Of a stretch of 64,000 nt of DNA, positions 9,488 through 18,814 are shown piece after piece. Position 1 is the first letter of the stretch. The number at the start of each line of letters is the position of its first letter. Location of the stretch: assembly GCF_000445105.1 (NCBI RefSeq), contig NZ_ATDP01000106.1:124001-188000 (forward strand). The letters are read 5' to 3'. This DNA comes from Sphingobium lactosutens DS20 (GTDB lineage Bacteria > Pseudomonadota > Alphaproteobacteria > Sphingomonadales > Sphingomonadaceae). A program made the translations under genes and the position numbers. The notes below the pieces were generated by a model. That model had not been told where the DNA came from. It searched no databases and saw only the letters and a program-made list of their open reading frames with translations.

Positions 9488-9994
9488 ATGGCTAAGATAA
9501 GCGTGTGCGTGAACGGAGAGAGGATCGACCGCGACGTCGAGCCGCGGCGGTTGTTGGTGGAGTTCCTGCGCGAAGACCTGCGCCTGACGGGCACGCATGT
9601 CGGATGCGACACGACCCAATGTGGCTGCTGTACGGTTCGGCTTAACGGGGACGCGATAAAATCCTGCACGATCCTGGCTGTCCAGGCTGACGGGGGCACC
9701 ATCGAGACGATCGAGGGGGCAGGCACGGTCGATGCGCTGCATCCGGTTCAGCGAGGGTTCCGCGCGTGTCACGCATTGCAATGCGGTTTCTGCACCCCTG
9801 GCATGATCATGAGTTCGGTTGCGCTGCTTGATCGCAATCCTGATCCCAGTGAATCCGAAATCCGCCATGCGCTTGACGGCAATATCTGCCGCTGCACGGG
9901 ATATCAGGGCATTGTGGAGGCCGTACAGTTTGCCGCCAGGGTCATGGCGGGGGAAGATCCGGCTGAATTGGAGGCTGCTCGTGCTGCGCACTGA
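9488..9994 (+). CDS. Molybdenum hydroxylase small subunit, [2Fe-2S] protein (CoxS/XdhA-like)
   Basis: A 168-residue iron-sulfur subunit. The plant-type ferredoxin cluster is bound by Cys40, Cys45, Cys48 and Cys60 ([12 protein letters not shown] then KSC). The second cluster uses Cys in [12 protein letters not shown] and NICRCTGY. It passes electrons from the molybdopterin centre of the large subunit (10037) to the FAD subunit (13536, opposite strand). The ATG at 9488 with AAGG upstream was chosen over an in-frame start 8 codons earlier. Confidence 0.93.
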   Translation: MAKISVCVNGERIDRDVEPRRLLVEFLREDLRLTGTHVGCDTTQCGCCTVRLNGDAIKSCTILAVQADGGTIETIEGAGTVDALHPVQRGFRACHALQCGFCTPGMIMSSVALLDRNPDPSESEIRHALDGNICRCTGYQGIVEAVQFAARVMAGEDPAELEAARAAH

Positions 9995-10036
9995 CATTGC
10001 TGCCAGGCCCCTCAACCTTTCGGGGAGCGTGGTTTA

Positions 10037-12451
10037 ATGAATGCACAATCCAATCAGCCATCGCGATATATCGGCAAACCCGTTTTGCGGAAGGAAGACT
10101 TGCGGCTGGTGACGGGCGCCGGGCGGTACAGCGATGATTTCACGCTGCCTGGATTGACCCATGCCGCAATGGTGCGTTCTCCCTACGCCAGAGCGCGAAT
10201 TGTGTCGATAAGTACGGCTGCGGCCTTGGCCTTGCCGGGTGTGCTGGCGGTTTTCACCGGACAAGACGTGATCGCTGCAGGGCTCAAGCCACTGGTGCAT
10301 GACAATTTTCTGATGGGATCGGCCGAAACCCAGAAAAGTGGTGCTGACATCATTCTGGTCAATTCCAGCGGCAAGCCGATCGTTTCGACCCCCCACCATC
10401 TGCTACCGCCCGACATCAGCATTTATTCGGGCGAGGCAGTGGCGATGGTCGTTGCCGAAACCGCTGACATCGCCAAGGCTGCGGCCAGTCTGGTCGACGT
10501 GGAATTTGAAGAATTGCCCTTCGTTGTCGATGCGGTGCAAGCGCTGGAACCCGATGCGCCCCAATTATGGGAAGAATTCCCAGGCAATATAGGCATTGAC
10601 GCGCATGTCGGTGACCAGGACGCTACGGACGCAATCTTCGCGTCAGCGTCCAAGGTTGCGTCGCTCCATACGCATATCCAGCGTGTGACGGGGGTTACGA
10701 TGGAGCCGCGTTCCGCGACCGGGAGTTATGACCCTGAAACCCAACGCTACCAGCTCTATGCCGGCAGCAGCGGCGTATGGCGGCATAAGATCGAGCTGGC
10801 GCTGGTACTGGGAGTCCCGCCTTCTCACGTCAGAGTCATCGCAGAGGATGTCGGTGGGAATTTCGGCACCAAGAACAACCTCTCCGTTGAACTGGCATTG
10901 GTGACATGGGCGGCCAAGGAGGTCGGCCGACCTGTAAAATGGACGGCTGAACGAGGTGAGGCTTTCGCATCCGACTATCAGGGACGGGACCTGACTGTCG
11001 ATGCTGAGTTGGCGCTTGATGACGACGGAAACTTTCTTGCCCTGCGCACGCGCAACATCAGCAATCTTGGCGCGCATTTCGTATCGTTCCAGCCGTTGCG
11101 TAAAGGCGCGAGCCTGATGAGCAATGTCTATGACATACCGGTGGGATCGGTTCGGGCGATCGGCGCGATCACCAATACGGCCTCGACCGCACCCTTTCGC
11201 AGTGCCGGACGCCCCGAGGCGATTTTCGTCATGGAACGATTGGTCGACATTGCCGCGCAGCGCTTCGGCTTTGATCGTATCGAGCTTCGACGTCGAAATC
11301 TGGTCCAACCTTCCCAGTTTCCCTACCGCAATATCGCAGGGATCGAATATGATAGCGGTGATTATGAGGGGGTGATGGACGCCGCTCTGCGGATGATCGA
11401 CTGGGATGGCTTTCCCGCCCGCGCGCAAGATGCCCGCGCGCAGGGAAAGCGCCGTGGGATCGGCATTGCCAACTATGTCGAAATCACCACCGGAATGCCC
11501 AGGGAAAAAGCGGAAATCCGCGTCGATCCAGATGGGATGGTGGAACTCGTCATCGGCACCATGTCCAGCGGCCAGGGGCATGAAACCAGTTTTGCCCAGG
11601 TGGCGGCCGAGTTGCTGGGCATCGGGCTGAATCAGGTTCGGCTGATGGCAGGCGATACAGATCGCCTCACGATCGGTGGGGGATCCATTTCCGGCCGATC
11701 CATGCGCTTTGCCTGCGTCGTCATCAATGAAGCGGTCAATCGAGTGATTGAGCAAGCGTCAAAGGTCGTGGCGCATGTCACCGGTGTCGATAGCTCAGCC
11801 GTGACTTTCGCAAATGGGGTCTTGAAGGCGAGCGAGGCTTCTGAATTCACCATCTTTGATGTGGCCCGCCTCATCCGCGACAGGCCGGACCTTCCCGAGG
11901 AGCTGCGTGCGCCGCTCTATGGCGAGCATGATCATTTCTTTAGCGATGCGTCCTTCCCCTTTGGCGCTCAGGCATGCGAAGTCGAGGTCGACCTCGCAAC
12001 GGGCGCGGTCCGGCTTGTGGACATAGCCGCAGTCGACGATGTGGGCCGGGCTATAAATCCTCTGATCCTGCACGGCCAGACTATCGGCGGATGCGTTCAG
12101 GGCCTGGGCCAGGCGATGATCGAGCACGTTGTTTACGACGAGGAAAGCGGGCAGTTGATGACGGGTTCGCTGATGGACTACGGCTTGCTGCGGGCCGAGT
12201 CCGTTCCGATGTTCAAGGTCGAGATCAGCGAAGTGCCAGCTACCATGAACCCGATGGGCGTGCGATCAGGCGGGGAAGGGGGAACTACGCCCGCCCTGGC
12301 CGTATTCGTCAACGCCGTGGTTGACGCGCTGAAGGAATTTGGCGTCGAGCATATCGAAATGCCGCTGACGCCGCAGAAAGTCTGGAGTGCTATCCACGAG
12401 AAAGCCGGGCTGCCGGAAAACCAGATGCTGCGCGACTTGATGATGCTGTGA
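10037..12451 (+). CDS. Molybdenum hydroxylase large subunit (CoxL/xanthine dehydrogenase family)
   Basis: An 804-residue catalytic subunit that binds molybdopterin-cytosine dinucleotide and hydroxylates a C-H bond with water-derived oxygen. The N-terminal RKEDLRLVTGAGRYSDD, central GGNFGTKN and C-terminal GGEGGTTPALAVFVNAVVDA (catalytic Glu) are present. The active-site loop is PFRSAGRPEA, close to the AYRGAGR of form II enzymes and unlike the AYXCSFR of genuine CO dehydrogenase, so CO is not the expected substrate. It is 42 bp downstream of the small subunit. The missing FAD subunit is on the other strand at 13536. No XdhC or cofactor-maturation gene is nearby. Confidence 0.92.
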   Translation: MNAQSNQPSRYIGKPVLRKEDLRLVTGAGRYSDDFTLPGLTHAAMVRSPYARARIVSISTAAALALPGVLAVFTGQDVIAAGLKPLVHDNFLMGSAETQKSGADIILVNSSGKPIVSTPHHLLPPDISIYSGEAVAMVVAETADIAKAAASLVDVEFEELPFVVDAVQALEPDAPQLWEEFPGNIGIDAHVGDQDATDAIFASASKVASLHTHIQRVTGVTMEPRSATGSYDPETQRYQLYAGSSGVWRHKIELALVLGVPPSHVRVIAEDVGGNFGTKNNLSVELALVTWAAKEVGRPVKWTAERGEAFASDYQGRDLTVDAELALDDDGNFLALRTRNISNLGAHFVSFQPLRKGASLMSNVYDIPVGSVRAIGAITNTASTAPFRSAGRPEAIFVMERLVDIAAQRFGFDRIELRRRNLVQPSQFPYRNIAGIEYDSGDYEGVMDAALRMIDWDGFPARAQDARAQGKRRGIGIANYVEITTGMPREKAEIRVDPDGMVELVIGTMSSGQGHETSFAQVAAELLGIGLNQVRLMAGDTDRLTIGGGSISGRSMRFACVVINEAVNRVIEQASKVVAHVTGVDSSAVTFANGVLKASEASEFTIFDVARLIRDRPDLPEELRAPLYGEHDHFFSDASFPFGAQACEVEVDLATGAVRLVDIAAVDDVGRAINPLILHGQTIGGCVQGLGQAMIEHVVYDEESGQLMTGSLMDYGLLRAESVPMFKVEISEVPATMNPMGVRSGGEGGTTPALAVFVNAVVDALKEFGVEHIEMPLTPQKVWSAIHEKAGLPENQMLRDLMML

Positions 12452-12642
12452 AGACGGGCAGGGATGGGGCGCGCTGCACGGATGGCGAACGCCTCATCAT
12501 CGCCGACGATTGATCGACATAATGCCACTATGGTCTTGCTGACGCCAGAAGATCACCTTTCGTCGCGCCGCATGCCCGCATATGGTAAGCCATATCTTCC
12601 GCAAGTGGCTCTACCGTGAGGCAATAGACATATGTTGGGGCG

Positions 12643-13428
12643 TCACCGACCCCGAAATAGCGGCTTGCGCTTCTCCATATAGGCTCTTGTCCCCTCCTGA
12701 TAGTCTTCGCTCAGGAAACATTGCTCGGCCAATGCGTCGCACTGGTCCAGATCGGCGGAGGGGACGGCGCGGCTGAAAATATTGAGGGTTGCCTTGATGG
12801 CGCGCTGCGTCAGGGGAGCATTGGCCGCCATCTGGGCAGAATAGTCAGCAACATGAGCCAGCAGCTTCTCGCGGGGGACGACCTTACTGATCAGGTGCAG
12901 CCGCAAGGCTTCTTCCGCATCAAAGCGACGACCGCTGAGCATGATATCTCGCGCCGCGGCGATACCGATGACCCGGACAAGCTTGTTGAGGTTCGTAACC
13001 CCATAGCCGAGTCCGACGCGAACCGCTGGGACGGCGAATTGGCTGTCGTCCGAAGCGATCCGCACATCGCAGCACAACGCAAGGGCGACGCCCCCGCCGA
13101 TGCAATAGCCCGAAATCATGGCTATGGTCGGCTGCGGCATGTCAAATAGCCGCTGCATGGCTGCCTCTGCCGTTTGATCATAATATCGTATGTCCGCCGC
13201 GCCGCTGCGCGCCGACTGGAATTCGGAAATGTCCGCGCCTGATACGAACGCCTTGTCTCCTGCGCCGGTCACTATGATGCACCGGATGTCTTCGCCAATG
13301 TCGGCCAGGATTGAATCCAGTTGTTCCCACATGGAAAGGGACATGGCGTTCCGCTTGGCGGGATTGTCGATGATGATTTGCGCGATCGATCCATCCTGTT
13401 CCAGGCGGAGATGTCCTGTTTCCATCAT
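12643..13428 (-). CDS. Enoyl-CoA hydratase/isomerase (crotonase) 1
   Basis: A 261-residue crotonase. The oxyanion-hole segments are visible (FVSGADISEFQ; SGYCIGGGVALALCCDVRIA), and the body runs to the expected family length. The start at 13428 has AAGGA 7 bases upstream. It shares direction with the FAD subunit gene 107 bp upstream and probably lies in its operon. Where many hydratases have Glu in the second acid position, the protein reads VRVGLGYGV, so it may be a hydrolase or isomerase rather than a hydratase. The natural substrate would be a CoA thioester made after the CoA-transferase at 17012. Confidence 0.88.
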   Translation of the reverse strand: MMETGHLRLEQDGSIAQIIIDNPAKRNAMSLSMWEQLDSILADIGEDIRCIIVTGAGDKAFVSGADISEFQSARSGAADIRYYDQTAEAAMQRLFDMPQPTIAMISGYCIGGGVALALCCDVRIASDDSQFAVPAVRVGLGYGVTNLNKLVRVIGIAAARDIMLSGRRFDAEEALRLHLISKVVPREKLLAHVADYSAQMAANAPLTQRAIKATLNIFSRAVPSADLDQCDALAEQCFLSEDYQEGTRAYMEKRKPLFRGR

Positions 13429-13535
13429 TAAGGGTCCTTTGGATTGCGTTCGCATTGACCGACGGGCGATGGTCAGGGGGATGACACGGCGCCCGGATCA
13501 TGAAGAAGTGTGAAGGTAGAGCTGGCGCGACAGGC

Positions 13536-14339
13536 TCAACCGCTCAGCGCGGCGACGACGGCCCGGCGGGTCATGACGCCAATGAGATGCGCGCGATAAT
13601 CCTGCGGGCAGGCGGCTTCATTCATAAGTGTCGCCGGGTCGACTTTCAGATCGCTCAAGGCTTCCGGCCGGAAATCCTGGGCAAGCGCTTCTTCCGCCAT
13701 GCTTAGTCTGAATACGCCGTCCGCCCCTGCGCCAGTGACTGCGACCCGTACCGCGTCGTCATATTGCGCGACGAACACGCCGACAACGGCATAGCCGGAA
13801 GCCATGCTTCTGAATTTGGCATAGGCCGCGCGCTGGGGAATACGGAAACTGACCGAGGTCAGAATTTCGGCAGGGTCGAGCGCGGTGGTGAACAGTCCTT
13901 CAAAAAAGTCGTCTGCCAAAATCACGCGCTTGTTCGTGCTGAGCAGTGCATCAAGGGCAAGACAGGCTGACGGATAATCAGCCGAGGGGTCGTTGTTCGC
14001 GATGGAGCCGCCAATGGTCCCGCGATTGCGCACTTGCACGTCACCGATGCCGCCAGCTAGCGAGGCGAGCGCAGGCAGCTTTTGCATGACCAGTGGATCG
14101 CGTGACACGTCGTAGTGCCGGGTCATGGCTCCGATTGACAAGCGGTCCTGCTGGTAATCGACACCGCGCAATTCCGGCAATTTGGAAAGATCAACCAGGC
14201 GAGACGGTTCATTGAGCCGCAATTTCATCGTCGGCAGTAGCGTCATGCCCCCCGCGATCAGTTTCGCTTCGTCATCCTCGCCAAGAAGAATACTCGCATG
14301 CTCCAGGCTTTCTGGACGAAAATACTCGAAATTCTCCAT
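13536..14339 (-). CDS. Molybdenum hydroxylase medium subunit, FAD-binding (CoxM-like)
   Basis: A 267-residue FAD subunit. The family signatures AGGMTLLPTMKLRL and TIGGSIANNDPSADYPS bind FAD, followed by the CO_deh_flav C-terminal domain. The ATG at 14339 with GAGAGGACGAGG upstream is preferred over a TTG two codons earlier. It should complete the complex with 9488-9994 and 10037-12451, although it is encoded on the opposite strand beyond crotonase 1. In most clusters of this family the three subunit genes are contiguous and codirectional. Confidence 0.92.
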   Translation of the reverse strand: MENFEYFRPESLEHASILLGEDDEAKLIAGGMTLLPTMKLRLNEPSRLVDLSKLPELRGVDYQQDRLSIGAMTRHYDVSRDPLVMQKLPALASLAGGIGDVQVRNRGTIGGSIANNDPSADYPSACLALDALLSTNKRVILADDFFEGLFTTALDPAEILTSVSFRIPQRAAYAKFRSMASGYAVVGVFVAQYDDAVRVAVTGAGADGVFRLSMAEEALAQDFRPEALSDLKVDPATLMNEAACPQDYRAHLIGVMTRRAVVAALSG

Positions 14340-14708
14340 GCCCAACCTCGTCCTCTCCGCAGTGCCACGGCCGGAATCCGATTATGTCCCGGCTTCCGCC
14401 TCGATCCGCGCGTCGCGTGCCTTGTGTGAGACCGGCATAGCAGTGGTGATGCGGGCTTGGCACATAGAATGCTGATATGGCCCCATGCGGGATCGACGCC
14501 GGAAGATTGAGGCAATCGGACAGACTCCATATGTTATCTGTCCGGAGCGGACCCTTATAGGGGCCATAGCAACCGACTTGATCGAAAAATGGTTGAAATC
14601 GCATGGTAGCGCATAACCCCATCTGCCTTTTCGATTATATCTGGCGGTCCATTTCACCGATGAATTTCAAAACAGCGGAGCATTGCTCCTTGGGGTGGAG
14701 TTTGAAAG
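14340..14708. promoter_or_regulatory. Divergent control region between the FAD subunit and crotonase 2
   Basis: A 369-bp gene-free region feeding two outward-facing transcription units. It contains an inverted repeat with 8-bp perfect arms, CGGACAGA at 14517-14524 and TCTGTCCG at 14537-14544, whose centres are 20 bp apart (two helical turns). A -10-like TTATAG lies just to its right. This spacing suits a dimeric regulator such as LysR or TetR. The regulator is not identified. Confidence 0.4.
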
Positions 14709-15446
14709 GTGATGGAGGACAGGATATTGGCCGTTCACGACGGCGACATTCTGCGGGTGACTTTAAACCGGCCCGAAGAGGGCAATATATTCACCAATCA
14801 GATGATCGGTGAACTACGCGATATCATCCAAGACGTGCCTGACACGTGCAAGTTGATCGTCTTGCGTGGCAACGGGCCCGACTTCTGCCTTGGCCGCGAC
14901 ATCAAGTCGGTGGACATGTCCGGCCCCTTGCCGGAAGCCCTTGCCATGCGTCGCCAAAATGAGGTGATATTTGACTGTTATGGGTGCCTGCGTTCAGCGA
15001 AGGTCCCCGTCGTTGCCGTGGTGCAGGGGCGCGCGCGGGGCTTTGGGTGCGCTCTGGCTGGCGCGGCTGACATTACGATTGCAGCCGACGATGCAGTGTT
15101 CCAGCTGCCGGAAATGGGGCATGGCGTCATGCCAGGAATGGCGATGGCAGCGCTGGTGGATCGCGTGCCGCGCAAAGGATTCTATTATCTCTTTCTGACG
15201 GGCCAGGCGGTGGATGCCGAGCGTGCCATATCTTTTGGCCTTGCCAGTGATGTCACGCCAGCGGCAAACCTGAATGCGCGCGTTGCGGAACTTGAGCGGG
15301 CCTTGTTGCGCCCCGCCCGCGTTGCCACAGAAGCGGTGCGCCAATATGCGCGCTCGGCGATTGGCCTTGATGCAGCTGCGGCAACCGATCTTGCGCGCAA
15401 TCTTCACGCGACGCTGAATTCCTCCTCGGAGCTGAAGTCGCACTGA
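14709..15446 (+). CDS. Enoyl-CoA hydratase/isomerase (crotonase) 2
   Basis: A 245-residue crotonase. LGRDIKSVDM and QGRARGFGCALAGAADITIAA form the two oxyanion-hole peptides, and F-Q-L-P-E-M-G-H-G-V-M-P is the usual active-site strand. The start is GTG (14709), with GGAG 8 bases upstream; the adjacent ATG at 14712 is an alternative. It heads a rightward series with the hydrolase (15595), CoxG-like protein and CoA-transferase. It may hydrate, or hydrolytically open, a cyclic CoA intermediate. Confidence 0.88.
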   Translation: MMEDRILAVHDGDILRVTLNRPEEGNIFTNQMIGELRDIIQDVPDTCKLIVLRGNGPDFCLGRDIKSVDMSGPLPEALAMRRQNEVIFDCYGCLRSAKVPVVAVVQGRARGFGCALAGAADITIAADDAVFQLPEMGHGVMPGMAMAALVDRVPRKGFYYLFLTGQAVDAERAISFGLASDVTPAANLNARVAELERALLRPARVATEAVRQYARSAIGLDAAAATDLARNLHATLNSSSELKSH

Positions 15447-15594
15447 ACAACAGGCAAGTGGTTGGTGTTCAATTGGGCCCGACTGATAGGGTAATGTAAA
15501 TAATCGATTTGTGGCTCGATCACCGGTCGCATCATATCGACATAAAGGAATTGGGCGCCGTTACGAGAAGGGCCCTCCCATGAGAGGATAGCGG

Positions 15595-16347
15595 ATGCTG
15601 GCATATGAACGCTTTGGCCATGGCGACCAAAAAATACTCGCCTTGCATGGATGGATGGGAGACGAACATTTGCTCGATCCCATGCGCCATGCACTCGACC
15701 AAAGCGCCTTTGAGTTCGTTGTCCCGGCCTACCGGGGCTATGGCGCTTCCGCGCATATGCGCGGCGTCTATGATCTGGACGAAATTGTTTCTGACCTGGG
15801 TGAATTGATCGAAAGCCTGGGCTGGAATGAGTTTCTCGTGATCGGCCATTCCATGGGTGGTTTGATCGGGCAGCGCTTATTGGCCTTATATCCGGACAGA
15901 TTGATCAAGCTTGCCTGTGTTGCGTCCGTTCCGCCTTCTGGCGCGCAGTTTGATGATCAGACGTTCAGCATGTTTCATGCTGCTGCTGACAATCTGGAGG
16001 TGCGTCGCGGACTGCTCGATTTCTCGACCGGCCATCGCCTTCCCTCCGCATGGCTCGACCATGTCATCAGCCAAACCGCTTCGGCGCAGCCCGAGGCCAT
16101 GCAGGGCTATTTGGAGATGTTTGCGCGGTCTGACCTCACTCCGCTTGTCACAGGCATAGAAACGCCGATCCTGGTGCTGGCCGGCGGCAAAGAGCCGATG
16201 GACGTCGAGACTGTCTTCAAGGACACGTTCGCGCAGGCATATCCAAATGCGACATTCGAGATGTTGGCGGAAACCGGCCACTGCCCGATCGACGAAGCGC
16301 CGATCTATGTCGCGGGCGCTGTCCAGGGATTTTTCAGGGCGCAGTGA
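15595..16347 (+). CDS. Alpha/beta hydrolase 1
   Basis: A 250-residue alpha/beta-fold hydrolase. HGWMGDEH is the oxyanion-hole loop, GHSMGGLIG the nucleophile elbow with catalytic Ser, and ETGHCPIDEAP carries the catalytic His. There is no signal peptide. An AGAGGATA box precedes the ATG. Such enzymes in catabolic clusters hydrolyse ring-fission products, lactones or esters; the substrate here is unknown. It is codirectional with crotonase 2 (148-bp gap) and the CoxG-like gene. Confidence 0.88.
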   Translation: MLAYERFGHGDQKILALHGWMGDEHLLDPMRHALDQSAFEFVVPAYRGYGASAHMRGVYDLDEIVSDLGELIESLGWNEFLVIGHSMGGLIGQRLLALYPDRLIKLACVASVPPSGAQFDDQTFSMFHAAADNLEVRRGLLDFSTGHRLPSAWLDHVISQTASAQPEAMQGYLEMFARSDLTPLVTGIETPILVLAGGKEPMDVETVFKDTFAQAYPNATFEMLAETGHCPIDEAPIYVAGAVQGFFRAQ

Positions 16348-16389
16348 GGCAAGGCGCTGCCGCATCGCCTTCAGGAAGGACATACCGTA

Positions 16390-16857
16390 ATGGCAGTTGA
16401 AATGAATGGCAGCGTTGACCTTGGCGCTCCGCCGGAAGTCGTGTGGAAAAAACTCAACGATCCTGAGACGCTGAAATCCTGCATTCCGGGCTGTGAAACG
16501 CTGGAGCTGGATGGAGCAAACGCTTTCGTCGCGGCCGCAGTTTTGAAAATTGGCCCGATGAAGGCCAAGTTTAAGGGGCGTGTGGAACTGTCAGATCTCG
16601 ATCCTCCGCACGGCTATCGCATATCTGGCGAAGGGCAGGGCGGCATCGCCGGATATGCCAAGGGCGGCGCCGTGGTCCGGTTGACCCCGCTGGGTGCGGA
16701 ATCGACCACGCTGAGTTACGAGGTGACGGCGAATGTTGGCGGAAAAATTGCGCAACTGGGCGCCCGCCTTTTGGACTCCGTCGCGAAAAAATATGCCGAC
16801 CAGTTTTTTGCGTCTTTCGCCGCGACTATGCCGTCTATCGAACCTCATGTCAGCTGA
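16390..16857 (+). CDS. CoxG-like SRPBCC protein
   Basis: A 155-residue protein of the CO dehydrogenase subunit G family (SRPBCC/START fold). It begins with the typical GSVDLGAPPEVVWKKLNDPE and CIPGCETL blocks, with the conserved G-P-M-K-A-K-F-K-G strand. CoxG proteins are linked to membrane attachment or maturation of molybdenum hydroxylases. Its presence ties this rightward operon to the CoxS/L/M subunits of the same block. It starts 42 bp after the hydrolase. Confidence 0.9.
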   Translation: MAVEMNGSVDLGAPPEVVWKKLNDPETLKSCIPGCETLELDGANAFVAAAVLKIGPMKAKFKGRVELSDLDPPHGYRISGEGQGGIAGYAKGGAVVRLTPLGAESTTLSYEVTANVGGKIAQLGARLLDSVAKKYADQFFASFAATMPSIEPHVS

Positions 16858-17011
16858 ATAAGCAACGCATCCAGTTGCGATTGATGGTTTCCAATATACG
16901 ATTTGTTCTTAGGGAGTGATGCTCCTGATTGAATATAATAAATCCGATGACGGGCGAAGATGAGCCTGTGCGGAGAATTAGCTTATAGATCTCTATTTTT
17001 TGGATCCGGCC

Positions 17012-18187
17012 ATGACACCTCTACCGCTTTCCCATTTGCGCGTGCTTGACCTGTCGCGAGTCAGGGCGGGTCCCACCTGCGTCAAATTTTTCGGTGACTT
17101 TGGCGCTGATGTCATAAAGATAGAGCGGACCGATGGCGGCGGAGACCCGATGGGCGACAATCGCCTGTCTTCGGACTATGTGAATGCGCAGCGCAACAAG
17201 CGGGGCATCACGCTGGACCTGAAACGGCCGGAGGGCGTGGCCGTGCTCAAGCGGCTGGTCGAGACAGCGGATATTCTGGTGGAAAATTTCCGGCCGGATG
17301 TAAAAACGAAGCTGGGCATTGACTATGACAGCCTGTCGGCGGTCAACCCGCGGCTGATCTACACATCCGTTTCGGCCTTTGGTGAAACCGGACCCTACCG
17401 AACCCGTCCCGGATTCGATCTCATCGCGCAAGGCATGGGCGGATTGATGTGGCTGACCGGTTATGAAAATCAGGGGCCGCTGCGGGTCGGAATGTCACCG
17501 GCTGATATGAGTGCCGGTATTTTCGCTGCGATGGGCACGTTCATCGCCTTGGCCGAGCGGGAACGGTCCGGCAGGGGGCAATGGGTGCAGACCAATCTCC
17601 TGTCTTCCCAGATCATGATGCTGGACTATCAGGCGATGGCCTGGTTAATGGACAAGCGTATTCCCCAGCAACGCGGCAACGACCATCCTCAGATCGTGCC
17701 GACCGGTGTCTATGAATCATCGGATGGCTACTTCACCCTCTCGACCGTAGGGAATGATAGTTATCACCGGCTGTGCCGGGCGATCGGTGCTCCCGAATTG
17801 ATTGACGATGCCCGATTTACAGATGCGCGGCTGCGGGAGCAAAATAGGGACGCCATGAACGCGGCCATAAACGATGCGACGCGCGCGAAGACGGCAGCGG
17901 AGTGGGTGGATATCTTGAACGCCGCGGGGGTGCCGGCGGGGCCGATTTACAAGCTGGACGAGATGTTCGAAGACCCACAAGTCCAGGAAACCGGGATCGC
18001 GACTAAGCTTGATCACCCTGTTCTGGGCGAAATAGAGATACTGGGGCAGCCGATTACACTCAGCCGGACGCCGGCCAGCTTTCGCAACGCACCGCCGGAA
18101 CTGGGGCAGCATACGGAGGAGGTCCTTGCGGCGGCTGGGTATGACAGCGATGAAATTGCCCGGCTCAGGCGCGAGAACATCATCTGA
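17012..18187 (+). CDS. CaiB/BaiF type III CoA-transferase
   Basis: A 391-residue family III CoA-transferase that moves CoA from an acyl-CoA donor to a carboxylic acid through an aspartyl-CoA thioester. The N-terminal LRVLDLSRVRAGPTCVKFFGDFGADVIKIE and the RPGFDLIAQG loop with the nucleophilic Asp (about residue 136) are present, as is the family C-terminus. The ATG at 17012 is chosen over a TTG four codons earlier; the ribosome-binding site is weak. It is the only CoA-activating enzyme in the block, so it probably forms the thioester used by the two crotonases. Confidence 0.92.
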   Translation: MTPLPLSHLRVLDLSRVRAGPTCVKFFGDFGADVIKIERTDGGGDPMGDNRLSSDYVNAQRNKRGITLDLKRPEGVAVLKRLVETADILVENFRPDVKTKLGIDYDSLSAVNPRLIYTSVSAFGETGPYRTRPGFDLIAQGMGGLMWLTGYENQGPLRVGMSPADMSAGIFAAMGTFIALAERERSGRGQWVQTNLLSSQIMMLDYQAMAWLMDKRIPQQRGNDHPQIVPTGVYESSDGYFTLSTVGNDSYHRLCRAIGAPELIDDARFTDARLREQNRDAMNAAINDATRAKTAAEWVDILNAAGVPAGPIYKLDEMFEDPQVQETGIATKLDHPVLGEIEILGQPITLSRTPASFRNAPPELGQHTEEVLAAAGYDSDEIARLRRENII

Positions 18188-18321
18188 TGCGTTCATGCCA
18201 TGAGGCGTAATCAATGCCCTGGCGGTTAGGTATCTGGCGGGAATGGTCGCAGGTTGCGTTGAACAACTGAGCGACTGAACGCGTGCGCCGTCGATTCCGC
18301 GGCGCTTCAGGGAGTAAAGCT

Positions 18322-18609
18322 ATGCCTGCATATTTTGTCGCGATCCGCAATTCGGTACATGATGCGGATGAGATGGATATTTACCGGGACATGGCCCGGG
18401 CAGCGGCCGCGGGCCATTCCTTCAAACGTCATGCGTCCTATGGGCGGGTACGCAGCACCGAAGGGGAACCGGTGGAGGGTGCAGTCATCCTCGAGTTTCC
18501 GACATTTGAAGCGGCAGAGGCCTGGTATGATAGCCCTGAATATCAGGCGGCCATGGCGCATCGTCGTGCAGGTGCGGATTACCGGACCTTCATCATCGAC
18601 GGGATCTGA
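18322..18609 (+). CDS. DUF1330-like small protein 1 (95 aa)
   Basis: A 95-residue dimeric alpha-beta barrel candidate. It starts MPAYFVAIRNSV and contains the EFPTFEAAEAWYDSPEYQAA motif characteristic of DUF1330/EthD-like proteins. GGGAG lies upstream of the ATG at 18322. A second protein of exactly 95 residues with the same organisation is at 22580. Roles proposed for the fold include binding or rearranging small aromatic intermediates; none is proven here. It closes the rightward operon before a convergent TonB receptor. Confidence 0.8.
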   Translation: MPAYFVAIRNSVHDADEMDIYRDMARAAAAGHSFKRHASYGRVRSTEGEPVEGAVILEFPTFEAAEAWYDSPEYQAAMAHRRAGADYRTFIIDGI

Positions 18610-18814
18610 GCGAAACAGCGCACAAGACGCTCTCGATCGGGCCAGCCAGCCCATTCCTATAGGCGAGTAATGGGTCTCGGCGTGCCACAGGATTGGGCGG
18701 GTGTCCGCGCATGCTGGCCAGCGGGCGGGATGCTGGTCGATCGCCGTCATAAGGCTACTTGTAACTGCGCTATTGGCAGTCGTTACCTACTATCATCTTG
18801 GTTTTCTATCGGTT

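Noticed and set aside
10037-12451. CO dehydrogenase for carbon monoxide oxidation
   Set aside because: The AYXCSFR loop of true CO dehydrogenase is absent and the context is organic acid catabolism.
12580-12595. Inverted repeat ATATGG-TAAG-CCATAT between the large subunit and crotonase 1
   Set aside because: The arms are only 6 bp and AT-rich with no T-run, too weak to call a terminator or operator.
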